Below the pieces are notes generated by a model. That model was not told where the DNA came from. It did no database searches and saw only the letters and a program-made list of their open reading frames with translations. A DNA stretch of 64,000 nucleotides from Roseicella sp. DB1501 (GTDB lineage: Bacteria > Pseudomonadota > Alphaproteobacteria > Acetobacterales > Acetobacteraceae). The stretch is from NCBI RefSeq assembly GCF_013112485.1, contig NZ_JABFHG010000008.1, forward strand, positions 186,001-250,000, in the 5' to 3' direction. The stretch's first letter is position 1. Every line of letters begins with the position of its first letter. Both the position numbers and the translations under genes were made by a program. Below are positions 28,560 through 37,815 of the stretch, piece by piece.

Positions 28560-29587
28560 TCGGCGGCGCGCGGCACCGGCGCCTCCGCCAGCTCCACCGC
28601 CTCGATCCGCCCCCCGGCGGCGGTGATCTTCTGCGCGGTGATCTCGATGCCCTGCACATCCGCCTGCATCTCGGCGAAATGCCGCTTCAGGCTGGCGACG
28701 CGGCGGTCGAGCCGGCCGGTCTCCTCGGCCAGCCGCGCCACCTCGCGCCGGAGCTGCTGCGCCTCCGAGCGCAGCCGAACATCGCGCATCAGCGCCCGCA
28801 TGGCGCCGAGCACCGCCCAGAGCGTGCCGGGCGAGACGAGATAGACGCCGCGCCGCGCCGCCTCGGCGACCAGCGGGCCGAAAAGGGCGTGCAGGTCGGC
28901 ATGCAGCGCCTCGGAGGGCAGGAAGATCAGCGCCCCCTCGGCGGTCTCGCCGGGGCAGACATATTTGCGGGCGACGTCGTCGACATGCTTGCGGATATCG
29001 GCCGCCATGCGGCGCTCGGCGGCGATGCGCGCCGTCTCGTCCGGGGCGCGGCGCAGCGATTGCCAGGCCTCGAGCGGGAATTTGCTGTCGATGGCGATCG
29101 GCCCCGGCGGGAAGGGCAGGCGGATCAGCGCGTCGCAGCGCGTGCCATTGGCCAGGCTGTGCTGCCAGGCCCAGCCCTCGGCCGGCAGCCGGTCGGCCAG
29201 CATGTCGCGGAGCTGCACCTCGCCGAAGGCGCCGCGCGCCTGCTTGTTGCCGAGGATGCCGGCCAGCGTCGTCACCTGCCCGCCCAGCGCCTCGATATTG
29301 GCGCGCGCCGCGTCGATCACCGCCAGCCGCTCATGGATGCGGCGGGCGCTCTCCTGGGTGCGCTCGGCGCTGTCGGCGAGCGCCCGGCCGAGCCGCTCGT
29401 TCTGCGCCGCGACAGCCTGGTCCAGCCGGTCGGACAGCGCCTCCATCCGCTCGGCGAGCAGCAGCACCGCCTCGCCTCCCCCTCCCCCTCCCTGCAGCCG
29501 GAAGGCAAGGGCGATGGCGCCGGCCAGCAGCGCGCCGGCGAGGCCGGCCGCCAGCGGCACCAGCAATGGCAGCAGCCAATCGGGCAA
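28556..29587 (-). CDS. rmuC: DNA recombination protein RmuC
   Basis: RmuC (343 aa) limits DNA inversions between short repeats in E. coli. The protein has an N-terminal membrane helix (WLLPLLVPLAAGLAGALLAG), a coiled coil (about 40-105), and the conserved nuclease-like core with GNKQARGAFGEVQLRDML, IAIDSKFPLEAW and YVCPGETAEGALIFLPSEAL. The start is TTG at 29587 with GGAGGG five bases upstream. It begins the CNT / DUF4336 operon. Confidence 0.93.
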   Translation of the reverse strand: MPDWLLPLLVPLAAGLAGALLAGAIALAFRLQGGGGGGEAVLLLAERMEALSDRLDQAVAAQNERLGRALADSAERTQESARRIHERLAVIDAARANIEALGGQVTTLAGILGNKQARGAFGEVQLRDMLADRLPAEGWAWQHSLANGTRCDALIRLPFPPGPIAIDSKFPLEAWQSLRRAPDETARIAAERRMAADIRKHVDDVARKYVCPGETAEGALIFLPSEALHADLHALFGPLVAEAARRGVYLVSPGTLWAVLGAMRALMRDVRLRSEAQQLRREVARLAEETGRLDRRVASLKRHFAEMQADVQGIEITAQKITAAGGRIEAVELAEAPVPRAAE

Positions 29588-29692
29588 GCGGCCCTCCCCC
29601 GGTGATCCCTGCGGCCGCGCCCCCGAGTCGCGGCCCCGAGCACTGTCGCATCGCGCGAAGGTCCGGGGCCAGCCTCGCGGCGCTGTCCCGGC

Positions 29693-30304
29693 TCAGGGGG
29701 GCGGGGCGAAGCGGCCATCCGGCTGCAGCAGCACGAGCTGGCCGGTCGCCACGCCGAAATGCGCCCCGTGCAGGGCGAGGCGCCCCTCCGCCACCGCCTC
29801 CGCCACCCAGGGGAAGGTCATCAGGTTGGCGAGGGAGATGCGCACCGCCTCATGCTCGCAGGCCTCCTGCCGCGCCTCCGGCGTGTCGCAGGCGAGCGCC
29901 ACCTGCCGGGCGCGGTCGGCGATGCTGATCCAGCCGGCGACGAAATCCCCGGCCGCCGGCGGCACCCCTTCCAGCAGCGCCCGGACGCCGCCGCAAAGCG
30001 CGTGGCCCATGACCACCAGATCCCGCACGCCGAGGACGCGCACCGCGAATTCCACCGCGGCGCTGGTGCCGTGGAAGGCGGCATCCGGCATGTAGGGCGG
30101 CACGAGGTTGGCGACGTTGCGCACCACGAAAAGCTCGCCCGGCCCGGCCGAGAAGATCATCTGCGGATCGACCCGGCTGTCGGAGCAGGCGATCACCATG
30201 GTCCGCGGCCGCTGCCCCTGCTCGGCCAGTTCCTCGAAGCGCGCCTTCTCGCGCGGCCAGGTCTCGGCGCGGAACCGCCGGTAGCCCCCGATCAGCCTCT
30301 CCAT
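29693..30304 (-). CDS. can: beta-class carbonic anhydrase
   Basis: A 203-residue zinc enzyme that interconverts CO2 and bicarbonate. Zinc ligands are Cys40, His101 and Cys104, with the Asp42/Arg44 dyad in ACSDSR; GHALCGG and VVRNVANLVPP are typical. Length is normal. It is a single gene, followed by rmuC 105 bases downstream and preceded by the purH 3' repeat. Confidence 0.95.
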   Translation of the reverse strand: MERLIGGYRRFRAETWPREKARFEELAEQGQRPRTMVIACSDSRVDPQMIFSAGPGELFVVRNVANLVPPYMPDAAFHGTSAAVEFAVRVLGVRDLVVMGHALCGGVRALLEGVPPAAGDFVAGWISIADRARQVALACDTPEARQEACEHEAVRISLANLMTFPWVAEAVAEGRLALHGAHFGVATGQLVLLQPDGRFAPPP

Positions 30305-30423
30305 GCCCTGCCCTCATCGCCCGGTCCGCCCGATGCCAGGCTCGCCGCTCCTTGCCAGAAGAATGCCGCGCAACGACCGCCGCCCTCGCCCGGTTCCGCC
30401 CCCCTCGTTTCCATACCGCCACC

Positions 30424-30527
30424 CGTTGCCCTGCCGCGGCTCCGCCGCGACAGGCTGTGACGCATCTTGGGTCCAGGGCGATCACGGGGCCTCCGCGACA
30501 GCGCGCAGCAACGTCGTGGGGATAGCA
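30424..30527 (-). repeat. interspersed double-hairpin element, copy C (after purH)
   Basis: In minus orientation, beginning one base after the purH stop. Hairpin 1 is degraded (CCCCACGACG with TGTCGCGGAG, two mismatches); hairpin 2 is intact (30431-30453, arms CTGTCGCGGC and GCCGCGGCAG read on the minus strand, with one G-U pair). The GCGTCACAGC link and the following GGCAACGGG are as in copies A and B. Confidence 0.8.
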
Positions 30528-32105
30528 TCAGTGTCGGAAATGCCGCATGCCGGTGAAGACCATGGCGAGCCCCGCCTTGTCGGCGGCCTCGATCACCTCG
30601 GCATCACGGATGCTGCCGCCCGGCTGGATCACCGCCGTGACGCCCGCCGCCGCCGCCGTCTCGAGCCCGTCGGCGAAGGGGAAGAAGGCGTCCGAGGCGA
30701 CGACCGAGCCCTTGGCCAGCGGCTCCGGCAGCCCCGCCGCCCTGGCCGCCGCCTCCGATTTCCAGGCGGCGATGCGGCTGCTCTCGACCCGGTTCATCTG
30801 CCCCGCGCCGATGCCGACCGTCGCCAGCCCCTTGGCATAGACGATGGCGTTCGACTTCACATGCTTGCAGACGCGGAAGGCGAAGAGCAGGTCCTCCAGC
30901 TCCTGCGGCGTCGGGGCGCGCCGCGTCGCCACCTTCAACGCCTCGGCCGTGACGCGGCCGGCATCGCGCGATTGCGCCAGGAAGCCACCGGCGACCGAGC
31001 GGAAGGTGAGGCCCGGCGCCGCCGGATCGGGCATGGCGCCGGTCAGCAGCAGGCGCAGGTTCTTCTTCCGGGCGAAGACCGCCTGCGCCGCCGCGTCGGC
31101 ATCGGGGGCCACCACCACCTCGGTGAAGATCGCCGCGATCTTCTCCGCCGCGGCGGCGTCGAGCGGCCGGTTGGCGGCGACGATGCCGCCGAAGGCCGAG
31201 ACCGGGTCGCAGCGCAGCGCCGCGTCCCAGGCGCTGGCGAGATCGTCGGCGATGGCGACGCCGCAGGGATTGGCGTGCTTGACGATGACGATCGCCGGGC
31301 GTTCGAACTCGGCGACGCATTCGAAGGCGGCGTCGGTGTCGTTCAGGTTGTTGTAGGAGAGCTCCTTGCCCTGCACCTGCCGCGCCGTGGCGATGCCGGG
31401 CCGATCGCTGCCATCGAGGTAGAAGCCCGCCTGCTGGTGCGGGTTCTCGCCATAGCGGAGCGTCTGCTTCAGGATGCCGGCGAAGGCGAGGCGCGGCGGG
31501 AATTCCTCGCCGAGCTGGCCGGCGAACCAGCGGCTGATGGCCGCGTCATAGGCGGCCGTGCGGGCATAGGCGGCGGCGGCGAGGCGCCGGCGGGTCGCCA
31601 GGCGGGTGCCGCCCTGCGCCGCGATCTCCGCCTGCACCTCGGCGAATTGCGCGGGCTCGGTCAGCACCGTGACATGCGCATGGTTCTTCGCCGCCGAGCG
31701 GATCATCGCCGGGCCGCCGATATCGATGTTTTCGATGCAATCCTCGAAGCCGGCGCCCTTCGCCACCGTCGCCTCGAAGGGGTAGAGGTTCACCGCCACC
31801 AGATCGATCGGCGCGATGGCATGCTGCCGCATCTGCGCCTGGTGCTCCTCCAGGTCGCGCCGGCCGAGCAGCCCGCCATGCACCTGCGGCACCAGCGTCT
31901 TCACCCGCCCGTCCAGGATCTCCGGGAAGCCGGTATGCTCGGAGACATCCTTCACCGGGATGCCCGCCTCGCGCAGCGCCTTCGCGGTGCCGCCGGTCGA
32001 GAGGATCTCGGTTCCCCGCCCGGCGAGGAAGCGGGCGAATTCCACCAGCCCGGTCTTGTCGGAGACGGATAGCAGCGCGCGGCGGACGGGGACGGGATCG
32101 GTCAT
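30528..32105 (-). CDS. purH: bifunctional AICAR transformylase / IMP cyclohydrolase
   Basis: The last two steps of purine synthesis in one 525-residue protein. The N-terminal cyclohydrolase domain starts [18 protein letters not shown]; the transformylase domain holds the catalytic KHANPCG ([13 protein letters not shown]) and [15 protein letters not shown]. The ATG at 32105 ([13 protein letters not shown]) was chosen over a longer antisense-like frame. In related genomes purH often neighbours the heparinase and rpe genes; here two extra genes lie between. Confidence 0.97.
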   Translation of the reverse strand: MTDPVPVRRALLSVSDKTGLVEFARFLAGRGTEILSTGGTAKALREAGIPVKDVSEHTGFPEILDGRVKTLVPQVHGGLLGRRDLEEHQAQMRQHAIAPIDLVAVNLYPFEATVAKGAGFEDCIENIDIGGPAMIRSAAKNHAHVTVLTEPAQFAEVQAEIAAQGGTRLATRRRLAAAAYARTAAYDAAISRWFAGQLGEEFPPRLAFAGILKQTLRYGENPHQQAGFYLDGSDRPGIATARQVQGKELSYNNLNDTDAAFECVAEFERPAIVIVKHANPCGVAIADDLASAWDAALRCDPVSAFGGIVAANRPLDAAAAEKIAAIFTEVVVAPDADAAAQAVFARKKNLRLLLTGAMPDPAAPGLTFRSVAGGFLAQSRDAGRVTAEALKVATRRAPTPQELEDLLFAFRVCKHVKSNAIVYAKGLATVGIGAGQMNRVESSRIAAWKSEAAARAAGLPEPLAKGSVVASDAFFPFADGLETAAAAGVTAVIQPGGSIRDAEVIEAADKAGLAMVFTGMRHFRH

Positions 32106-32198
32106 TGGGGGGCACTCCGGATCGGGCGCGGCATACTGCCGGAGCCCGCGCCTCGGCAACCTCGCCCCCCCGCCATCCTCCCCTGCACCCATGGCAGG

Positions 32199-33182
32199 TC
32201 AGGGTGTCGGCGCCTCCGGCGGCAGCAGCCCCGCCTCACGCATCTCCTGCCAGAGCGCCGGCGGGATCGGGGTGCGCATCAGCGCCGCATTCGCCCGCAC
32301 CTGCGCCGGCTCGACCGCGCCCGGGATGACGGCGGCGACGGCGGGATGCGCGGCGGCGAATTGCAGCGCCGCGGCGCGCAGGTCGACGCCGTGGCGGGCG
32401 CAGAGCGCGGCCAGCCGGTCCCGGGCCGCGACGCGCTCAGGCGGCGCCTCGCGGTAGTCGAAGGTCCCGCCGCCGGCGAGCAGGCCGGAATTATACGGCC
32501 CGCCGATGATGACGGCGACGCCGCGCCGCAGGCAGGCCGGCAGCAGAGCGGCGAGCGCCCCCTGGTCGAGCAGGGTGTAGCGGCCGGCGATGAGGAAGAG
32601 GTCGGGATCAGCCCGTTCCAGCGCCCACAGGCAGGCCTCGGGCCGGTTCACGCCGAGCCCCCAGGCGCGGATGACGCCCTCCTCGCGCAGCCGGGTCAGG
32701 GCAGGCGCGGCGCCGGCCATCGCCGCGTCGAAGACCCGCTCCCACTCCGCGCCATGCGTGTCCTCGGCGATGTCGTGGATCAGGGCGATGTCGATGCGGG
32801 CGAGGCCGAGGCGCTGCAGGCTGTCCTCCACGGAGCGCAGGGCCGCATCGGCGGAATAGTCGTACTCGACCCGGAAGGGCAGCGGGTCGCGGAACATGCG
32901 GTATTCGCGCGGCGCGGCGGGGTCGGGGCGCAGCATCCGGCCGACCTTGGTCGAGAGCACGTAGTCCTCGCGCGGGCGCTGCCGCAGCATATGGCCGAAG
33001 CGGTGCTCGGAGAGCCCGGCGCCGTAATGCGGGGCGGTGTCGTAGAAGCGGATGCCGCTCTCCCAGGCGGCTTCGAGCACCGCCTCGGCGGTCGCCTCCG
33101 GGATCGGGGCGAACATGTTGCCGAGCGGCGCGCCGCCGAAGCCGAGCGGCCCCGGCGGGCGGAAGCGGGCGGTGTCGGGCAT
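32199..33182 (-). CDS. aldo/keto reductase (aldose or fucose dehydrogenase-like)
   Basis: A 327-residue NAD(P)-dependent TIM-barrel oxidoreductase. The N-terminal [11 protein letters not shown] and [18 protein letters not shown] contain the catalytic Asp and Tyr; LSTKVGRML supplies the Lys and LIHDI the His position. This pattern fits D-threo-aldose 1-dehydrogenase / L-fucose dehydrogenase / pyridoxal dehydrogenase relatives. GAGGAACG precedes the ATG. It lies between purH and a divergent glycosyltransferase. Confidence 0.85.
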   Translation of the reverse strand: MPDTARFRPPGPLGFGGAPLGNMFAPIPEATAEAVLEAAWESGIRFYDTAPHYGAGLSEHRFGHMLRQRPREDYVLSTKVGRMLRPDPAAPREYRMFRDPLPFRVEYDYSADAALRSVEDSLQRLGLARIDIALIHDIAEDTHGAEWERVFDAAMAGAAPALTRLREEGVIRAWGLGVNRPEACLWALERADPDLFLIAGRYTLLDQGALAALLPACLRRGVAVIIGGPYNSGLLAGGGTFDYREAPPERVAARDRLAALCARHGVDLRAAALQFAAAHPAVAAVIPGAVEPAQVRANAALMRTPIPPALWQEMREAGLLPPEAPTP

Positions 33183-33326
33183 CGGACGTTCCTCGTTCCT
33201 TCTCCGCCGAGGGGAGGCCGCTTCGCGCCCGGTCGCAAGCCCCGCCCTACCCTGCCGCCCGGCTTCCTGGCGCCATGTCGGCGTGATATCGCCCCATCTC
33301 CCCCCAACCGGAAGGCAACGCGCCGC

Positions 33327-34451
33327 GTGAAGGTCGCCCAGGTCGTCAATGTCGATTTCGCCCTGCGGCATTTCCTCTTGCCGCTGATGCGCGGCGCGCG
33401 CGAGCGCGGGCATGAGGTGGTGGGGCTCTGCGCGGAAGGGCCGCTGCTCGACCTGCCGCGGCAGGAGGGATTCCGCATCATCCCGGTGCCGATGGCGCGC
33501 TCGCTGAACCCGCTCGCCCAGCTCCGCGCCTTCCGCGCCCTGCTGCGCATCCTGCGGGAGGAGCGCTTCGACCTGGTGCACGGCCATATGCCGATCAGCG
33601 GCTTGCTGGCGCGCTTCGCCGCCCGGCTCGCGCGCCGGGGCGATGGCCGGCCACGCATCGCCTATACCTGCCACGGATTCCTCTTCAACCAGCCCGGCCC
33701 GGCCTGGCGGCGCAGCCTCTCCCTGGCTCTGGAACGCGCGGCGGGGCGGATCACCGACATCTTCCTCACCGTCAGCGAGGAGGAGGCGGCGGATGCGAAG
33801 CGGCGCGGCATCCACCCGCACCCGGTCGCCGTCGGCAATGGCCGCGACCCGTCCCGCTTCCATCCCGACGCCGCGGCCCGCGCCGCGCTGCGGGCCGAGC
33901 TCGGCGCCGCGCCCGGGGATTGCGTCACCATCGCCGTCTCGCGGCTGGTGCGGCACAAGGGCTATCACGAGCTGCTGGCGGCGCTGCGCGACACGCCGCC
34001 GCATTGCCTGCTCTGGGTGGTGGGCGAGCGGCTGCCCACCGATCATGGCGAGGACCTCGAGCCGCTCTTCGCCGCGGCCGAGGCGGAATTCGGCCCGCGC
34101 CTGCGTCGCCTCGGCTACCGCACCGACGTGGCGCGGCTGCTGGCGGCGGCGGATGTCTTCGCCCTGCCCTCGCATTTCGAGGGGCTGCCGATGTCGGTGA
34201 TCGAGGCGATGCTCTGCGGCCTGCCGGTGGTCAGCACCGATGTCAGCGGCCCGCGGGAGATGGTGGTGCCGGGCGAGACCGGGCTGCTCGTGCCGCCGGC
34301 CGAGGCGGCGCCGCTGGCGGCCGCGCTGCGCCGCCTCGCCGCCGATCCGGCGGAACGGGCCCGCATGGGCGCCGCCGGCCGCGCCCGGGCGCTCGCGCGC
34401 TACACCGAGGCGAAGGTGGTGGCGCGAACCCTCGACCTGCTGGGCCTCTGA
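33327..34451 (+). CDS. glycosyltransferase family 4 protein
   Basis: A 374-residue GT-B glycosyltransferase. Recognised from AHGH-like LVHGHMPISGLLARFAA, the donor-site VSRLVRHKGYHELLAAL and the C-terminal EGLPMSVIEAMLCGLPVVSTDVSG (EX7E motif). The GTG at 33327 is preferred because VKVAQVVNVDFALRHFLLPL begins the GT domain and GGAAGG lies upstream. It is a lone plus-strand gene between minus-strand genes; its acceptor cannot be inferred, but a heparinase-family gene is convergent with it. Confidence 0.9.
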   Translation: MKVAQVVNVDFALRHFLLPLMRGARERGHEVVGLCAEGPLLDLPRQEGFRIIPVPMARSLNPLAQLRAFRALLRILREERFDLVHGHMPISGLLARFAARLARRGDGRPRIAYTCHGFLFNQPGPAWRRSLSLALERAAGRITDIFLTVSEEEAADAKRRGIHPHPVAVGNGRDPSRFHPDAAARAALRAELGAAPGDCVTIAVSRLVRHKGYHELLAALRDTPPHCLLWVVGERLPTDHGEDLEPLFAAAEAEFGPRLRRLGYRTDVARLLAAADVFALPSHFEGLPMSVIEAMLCGLPVVSTDVSGPREMVVPGETGLLVPPAEAAPLAAALRRLAADPAERARMGAAGRARALARYTEAKVVARTLDLLGL

Positions 34452-34467
34452 CGGGAGGCCGGCCCCC

Positions 34468-36117
34468 TCAGCTATCCGCGGGGTCGCCGCCCTGGATCTG
34501 GGCGCGGCCGATCGCCCATTGCACCGTCGTGGTCTGCGGCTCGGCGGTGAGGACGATCTGGGTAGTTTTGCGCGGCTCGCTGCCGCCGAGATAGAGGCTG
34601 TCCTCGAGGGCGACCTTCGCGCCCTTGACGCGCAGCCGCCAGAGCTGGCCGGAAGGCAGCTTCAGCAGCGCCGCCTGCTCCTCGGCCTGCAGCGTGGCGG
34701 TGACGGCGGGATGCAGGTGGAAGCGGATCAGGTAGCCGGGCGCTGGCGCATCGGCCTCCGCCATCTCGACCAGGTCCTCGCCGCGCAGGTCGTTGCCCTC
34801 GCGGTCGAGATAGAGGCGGCGGCGATGCGTGGCGGCGAAGGGCTTGCGCCAGCCGTCATGCGTCGCATCCAGCCATTGCGCGCCGTCGGCCTCCTGCCGG
34901 TCGGCCTCGACCCGCTCGGGCCGGCGGCCGAGGCCCTCCTCCTTCAGCTCGCTGCTGTTGGTATCGGCGAGCACCAGGGTGGAATGCGCCGCCGTCGCCC
35001 GCAGCGCGTCGCGCCAATCGGCCTCGGCGGCCGGCGCGGCGCCGCAATTGACGATGACCCGGTCGCGCCCGACCGACATCTCGAAGGAGAGCGTGCCGGC
35101 ATGGGCGAAGCGGTCGGCGCCGCGCGGCAGGCCGGTCTGCGCGTCTCGCGCCCGGCCGGGCGGCGGCGGCCCGGCATCGGCGATGACCAGGGTGCGGCCG
35201 GCCTGCAGCCGGTGGAAGCCGCTCTCCTCGAGCAGCAGCGGCGCCCGGCCGCGCGCCTGGCCCTGGGTGAGGACGAGGTCGACCAGGCCGGCCCCCTCCT
35301 CCCGCGTGCCGTTGAACTGGGCGAGGCCGCCATCGCCGTGGCGGAAGAGGCGCAGCGCCTGGCCGGCGCGCTCCAGCACCGTCGAGAGCAGGGCCGGGGC
35401 GTTGATGCCCGCGCCGTGCAGCAGGTTGCGGATCTCGATCAGGTCCTGCAGCGCCTGCAGGAGCTGCGTCGGGGAGCGCTCGACATGGCCGCCATCGGGG
35501 TGGAATTGCCGCTCCAGCTCGCCGGGCAGGAAGCGGAGCGCCCGGGTCATCCAGGCCTCCTCCTCCAGCGCCACGGCGGCGGCGATCGCGCCCTTCAGCG
35601 TCACCAGCGCGCCGCGATGCAGCGCCTCGGCCGGCAGGCCGCCGACGACGCCGCGCGCATCCTGGGCGAGGCGGACCAGCAGCTTGCGGCGGAAGCCGTC
35701 CTCGGCCGTCGCCGCCAGGAAGTCCCAGTGGCCGAGCCAGGCGGAGACGCGGGCTGCCGCCACCTCGGGCGCCACGGCGAGGATCTCCTGGCCGCCGCGC
35801 AGCAGCCAGTCCTCGGAGAGGTCGCGGGCGCGCAGCCGGGCGGTGTCGGTGCCGAGTGCCCGCAGGTCGCGCAGCCAGGCGAAGCCATGCGCCGCCGCCC
35901 GCCAGGTGACCGGGCCGGCCTCGGCCTCCCAGCCCTCCCCGCCCGGCTCCAGCGGCCGAATGGTGCCCTGCACCTCGTACTCGCCGCGGAGCAGCCGGGC
36001 GGCGCGGCCGGGATCGCCCGGCCAGAGGTCGCGGAAGGAGCGCGCCGGCGCCTCCGGCACGCGGACCGGCTTCAGCCCGGCGATGAAGCGGCGGGTGCCG
36101 CGAATCAGGTCACGCAT
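34468..36117 (-). CDS. heparinase II/III family protein
   Basis: A 549-residue protein of the heparinase II/III-like family: an N-terminal helical toroid (GFAWLRDLRALG; HPDGGHVERSPTQLLQALQDLIEI) and a C-terminal beta-sandwich (HAGTLSFEMSVGRDRVIVNCG, AAHSTLVLADTNSSEL). The HVERSPTQ and Tyr/His positions fit lyase-like members, but no signal peptide is visible and many relatives are not proven lyases. It starts 21 bases after rpe and is very likely in the same operon. Confidence 0.88.
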   Translation of the reverse strand: MRDLIRGTRRFIAGLKPVRVPEAPARSFRDLWPGDPGRAARLLRGEYEVQGTIRPLEPGGEGWEAEAGPVTWRAAAHGFAWLRDLRALGTDTARLRARDLSEDWLLRGGQEILAVAPEVAAARVSAWLGHWDFLAATAEDGFRRKLLVRLAQDARGVVGGLPAEALHRGALVTLKGAIAAAVALEEEAWMTRALRFLPGELERQFHPDGGHVERSPTQLLQALQDLIEIRNLLHGAGINAPALLSTVLERAGQALRLFRHGDGGLAQFNGTREEGAGLVDLVLTQGQARGRAPLLLEESGFHRLQAGRTLVIADAGPPPPGRARDAQTGLPRGADRFAHAGTLSFEMSVGRDRVIVNCGAAPAAEADWRDALRATAAHSTLVLADTNSSELKEEGLGRRPERVEADRQEADGAQWLDATHDGWRKPFAATHRRRLYLDREGNDLRGEDLVEMAEADAPAPGYLIRFHLHPAVTATLQAEEQAALLKLPSGQLWRLRVKGAKVALEDSLYLGGSEPRKTTQIVLTAEPQTTTVQWAIGRAQIQGGDPADS

Positions 36118-36138
36118 CGGCAGCCCCCGCCAGCCGCA

Positions 36139-36813
36139 TCAGGCAGCACTCCGGATATCCGCAATTGCCCGCGCATAATCGGCGGCGCCGAAGACGGCGG
36201 TGCCGGCGACGAGCACATCCGCGCCGGCCTCCACGCAGCGCCCGGCGGTCCGCGCCGTCACGCCGCCATCGACCTGCAGCGCGATCAGCTGGCCGCCGCG
36301 GGCGACATGCGCATCGATCATCCGCCGCAGGGTGGCGATCTTGCCGAGCTGGCTGTCGAGGAAGGACTGGCCGCCGAAGCCCGGATTGACCGACATCACC
36401 AGGATCAGGTCGCAGAGATCGAGGACGTTCTCCGCCGCCGAGACCGGCGTCGCCGGGTTCAGCACCAGCCCGGCCTGCTTGCCGAGGCCGCGGATGGTCT
36501 GCAGCGTCCGGTGCAGGTGCGGTCCCGCCTCGGGATGCACGCTGATGAGGTCGGCGCCCGCCTCGGCGAAGGCGACGAGATAGGGATCGGCCGGGGCGAT
36601 CATCAGATGGACGTCGAAGGGGATGTCGACCTGCCCGCGCAGCGCCTTCACCACCACCGGCCCGAAGCTGATATTCGGCACAAAATGGCCGTCCATGATG
36701 TCGAGATGCAGCCAGTCCGCCCCGGCCGCGGCCACGGCCCGCGCCTCCTCGCCGAGGCGGGCGAAGTCGGCGGCAAGCAGGGAGGGCGCGATGCGGATCG
36801 GACGGGAGGGCAT
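36139..36813 (-). CDS. rpe: ribulose-phosphate 3-epimerase
   Basis: A 224-residue TIM-barrel enzyme of the pentose phosphate pathway. [18 protein letters not shown] at the N-terminus, [17 protein letters not shown] with the metal-binding His/Asp, [11 protein letters not shown]-type loop ([13 protein letters not shown]) and DGGVTA-like [11 protein letters not shown] are all present. It is the first gene of the rpe-heparinase pair. The 171-base region between it and the GntR gene has no clear feature other than GC-rich inverted stretches. Confidence 0.96.
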   Translation of the reverse strand: MPSRPIRIAPSLLAADFARLGEEARAVAAAGADWLHLDIMDGHFVPNISFGPVVVKALRGQVDIPFDVHLMIAPADPYLVAFAEAGADLISVHPEAGPHLHRTLQTIRGLGKQAGLVLNPATPVSAAENVLDLCDLILVMSVNPGFGGQSFLDSQLGKIATLRRMIDAHVARGGQLIALQVDGGVTARTAGRCVEAGADVLVAGTAVFGAADYARAIADIRSAA

Positions 36814-36984
36814 TGCAACAGCTTCTAGCGGCGGCGCCAGAGGCCGGGCAAGGCACGGCGGCCAGGCATCGGCCCCCCGGCGATGCCGGAAGCGTGAGGT
36901 TCCGCCGGCTTCCGCCGGCCGGCCTCGGGCCCGGGGTCCCTCTTCCCGGGGCGCCCATGCCGGCGCGGCGCCGTCGCGGGGCGC

Positions 36985-37713
36985 TCAAAAATAGGCTGGG
37001 GCCTCGGCGCGGATGCGCTCGATATCGGCGAAGGTGCCGGAGAGATGGCGCCGCAGATGCCGCTCCGCCGCCGCCGGCTCGCCGGCGATGATCGCATCCG
37101 CGAGGGCCGCATGGTCGGCGACGATCTGGTCCGCTTTGCCCGGGCTCGGCAGATGCAGCCGACGCAGCCGGTCGAGATGGCCGCTGCGGCTGCGGATGAG
37201 ATCGCGCAGGCGCGGCACCCCGGCGGCGCCGTAGAGCAGGCCGTGGAAGGCCTCGTCGGCCTCGGCGAAGCCCGCCTGCTCGTCCTGCAGGCGCAGCTCC
37301 TTCAGCCGGGCCACCTCGGCGCGCAGCCCGCCGGCCAGCACCGGGGAGGGCGCGGCGGCGAGGCGGCGGACGATCTCGACCTCCAGAGCGAGGCGCAGGA
37401 AATTCGCTTCCCGCGCGCTGGCCATGTCGATCTTCGCCACCCGCGTCGCCGAATGCGGGACGACGTCGATCAGCCCCTCCTCCTGCAGCCGCAGCAGGGC
37501 CTCGCGCACCGGGGTCTGGCTGACGCCAAGCCGGGCGGCGAGGGCCGTCCGGGAGAGGACGGTCCCGGGCGGCAGGGCCAGGGTGATCACCGCCGCGCGC
37601 AGGCGCTCATAGGCGATCTCGGCCGCCGAGCGGCGCGGCGCGAGCGGCGCGATGGCCGGAAATCCGGCATCGGCGGAGGCGAGATCGGTCGCGGTCATGG
37701 AAGTCGAGGGCAT
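36985..37713 (-). CDS. GntR family transcriptional regulator (FCD domain)
   Basis: A 242-residue regulator. The winged helix covers about 27-95 with LPPGTVLSRTALAARLGVSQTPVREALLRLQEEGLI; the C-terminal FCD effector domain (about 110-230) contains the helical block FAEADEAFHGLLYGAAG and HRALADAI-like HAALADAIIAGEPAAAERHLRRHL with metal-binding His residues. FCD regulators usually bind sugar acids or carboxylates. It is divergent from a Bug receptor and a sugar-acid dehydratase, which it probably controls. Start ATG at 37713 chosen; 37698 possible. Confidence 0.9.
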   Translation of the reverse strand: MPSTSMTATDLASADAGFPAIAPLAPRRSAAEIAYERLRAAVITLALPPGTVLSRTALAARLGVSQTPVREALLRLQEEGLIDVVPHSATRVAKIDMASAREANFLRLALEVEIVRRLAAAPSPVLAGGLRAEVARLKELRLQDEQAGFAEADEAFHGLLYGAAGVPRLRDLIRSRSGHLDRLRRLHLPSPGKADQIVADHAALADAIIAGEPAAAERHLRRHLSGTFADIERIRAEAPAYF

Positions 37714-37758
37714 ACCAGACGCAGCCCCAACAGCCAATATCTTGCCGGATGTCTGAAA

Positions 37759-37779
37759 TCTGATATATGGGATCTCAGA
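37759..37779. promoter_or_regulatory. candidate operator for the GntR regulator
   Basis: An inverted repeat TCTGA / TCAGA separated by 11 bases, with ATATAT inside, lies in the 102-base region between the divergent GntR and Bug receptor genes. This A/T-rich stretch is the only such part of the intergenic region and overlaps where a promoter for the receptor should be. The assignment is inferred from position and symmetry only. Confidence 0.35.
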
Positions 37780-37815
37780 GAAGATAGGGCCGGCTCCCGG
37801 CCTCGGAGGAAACCC

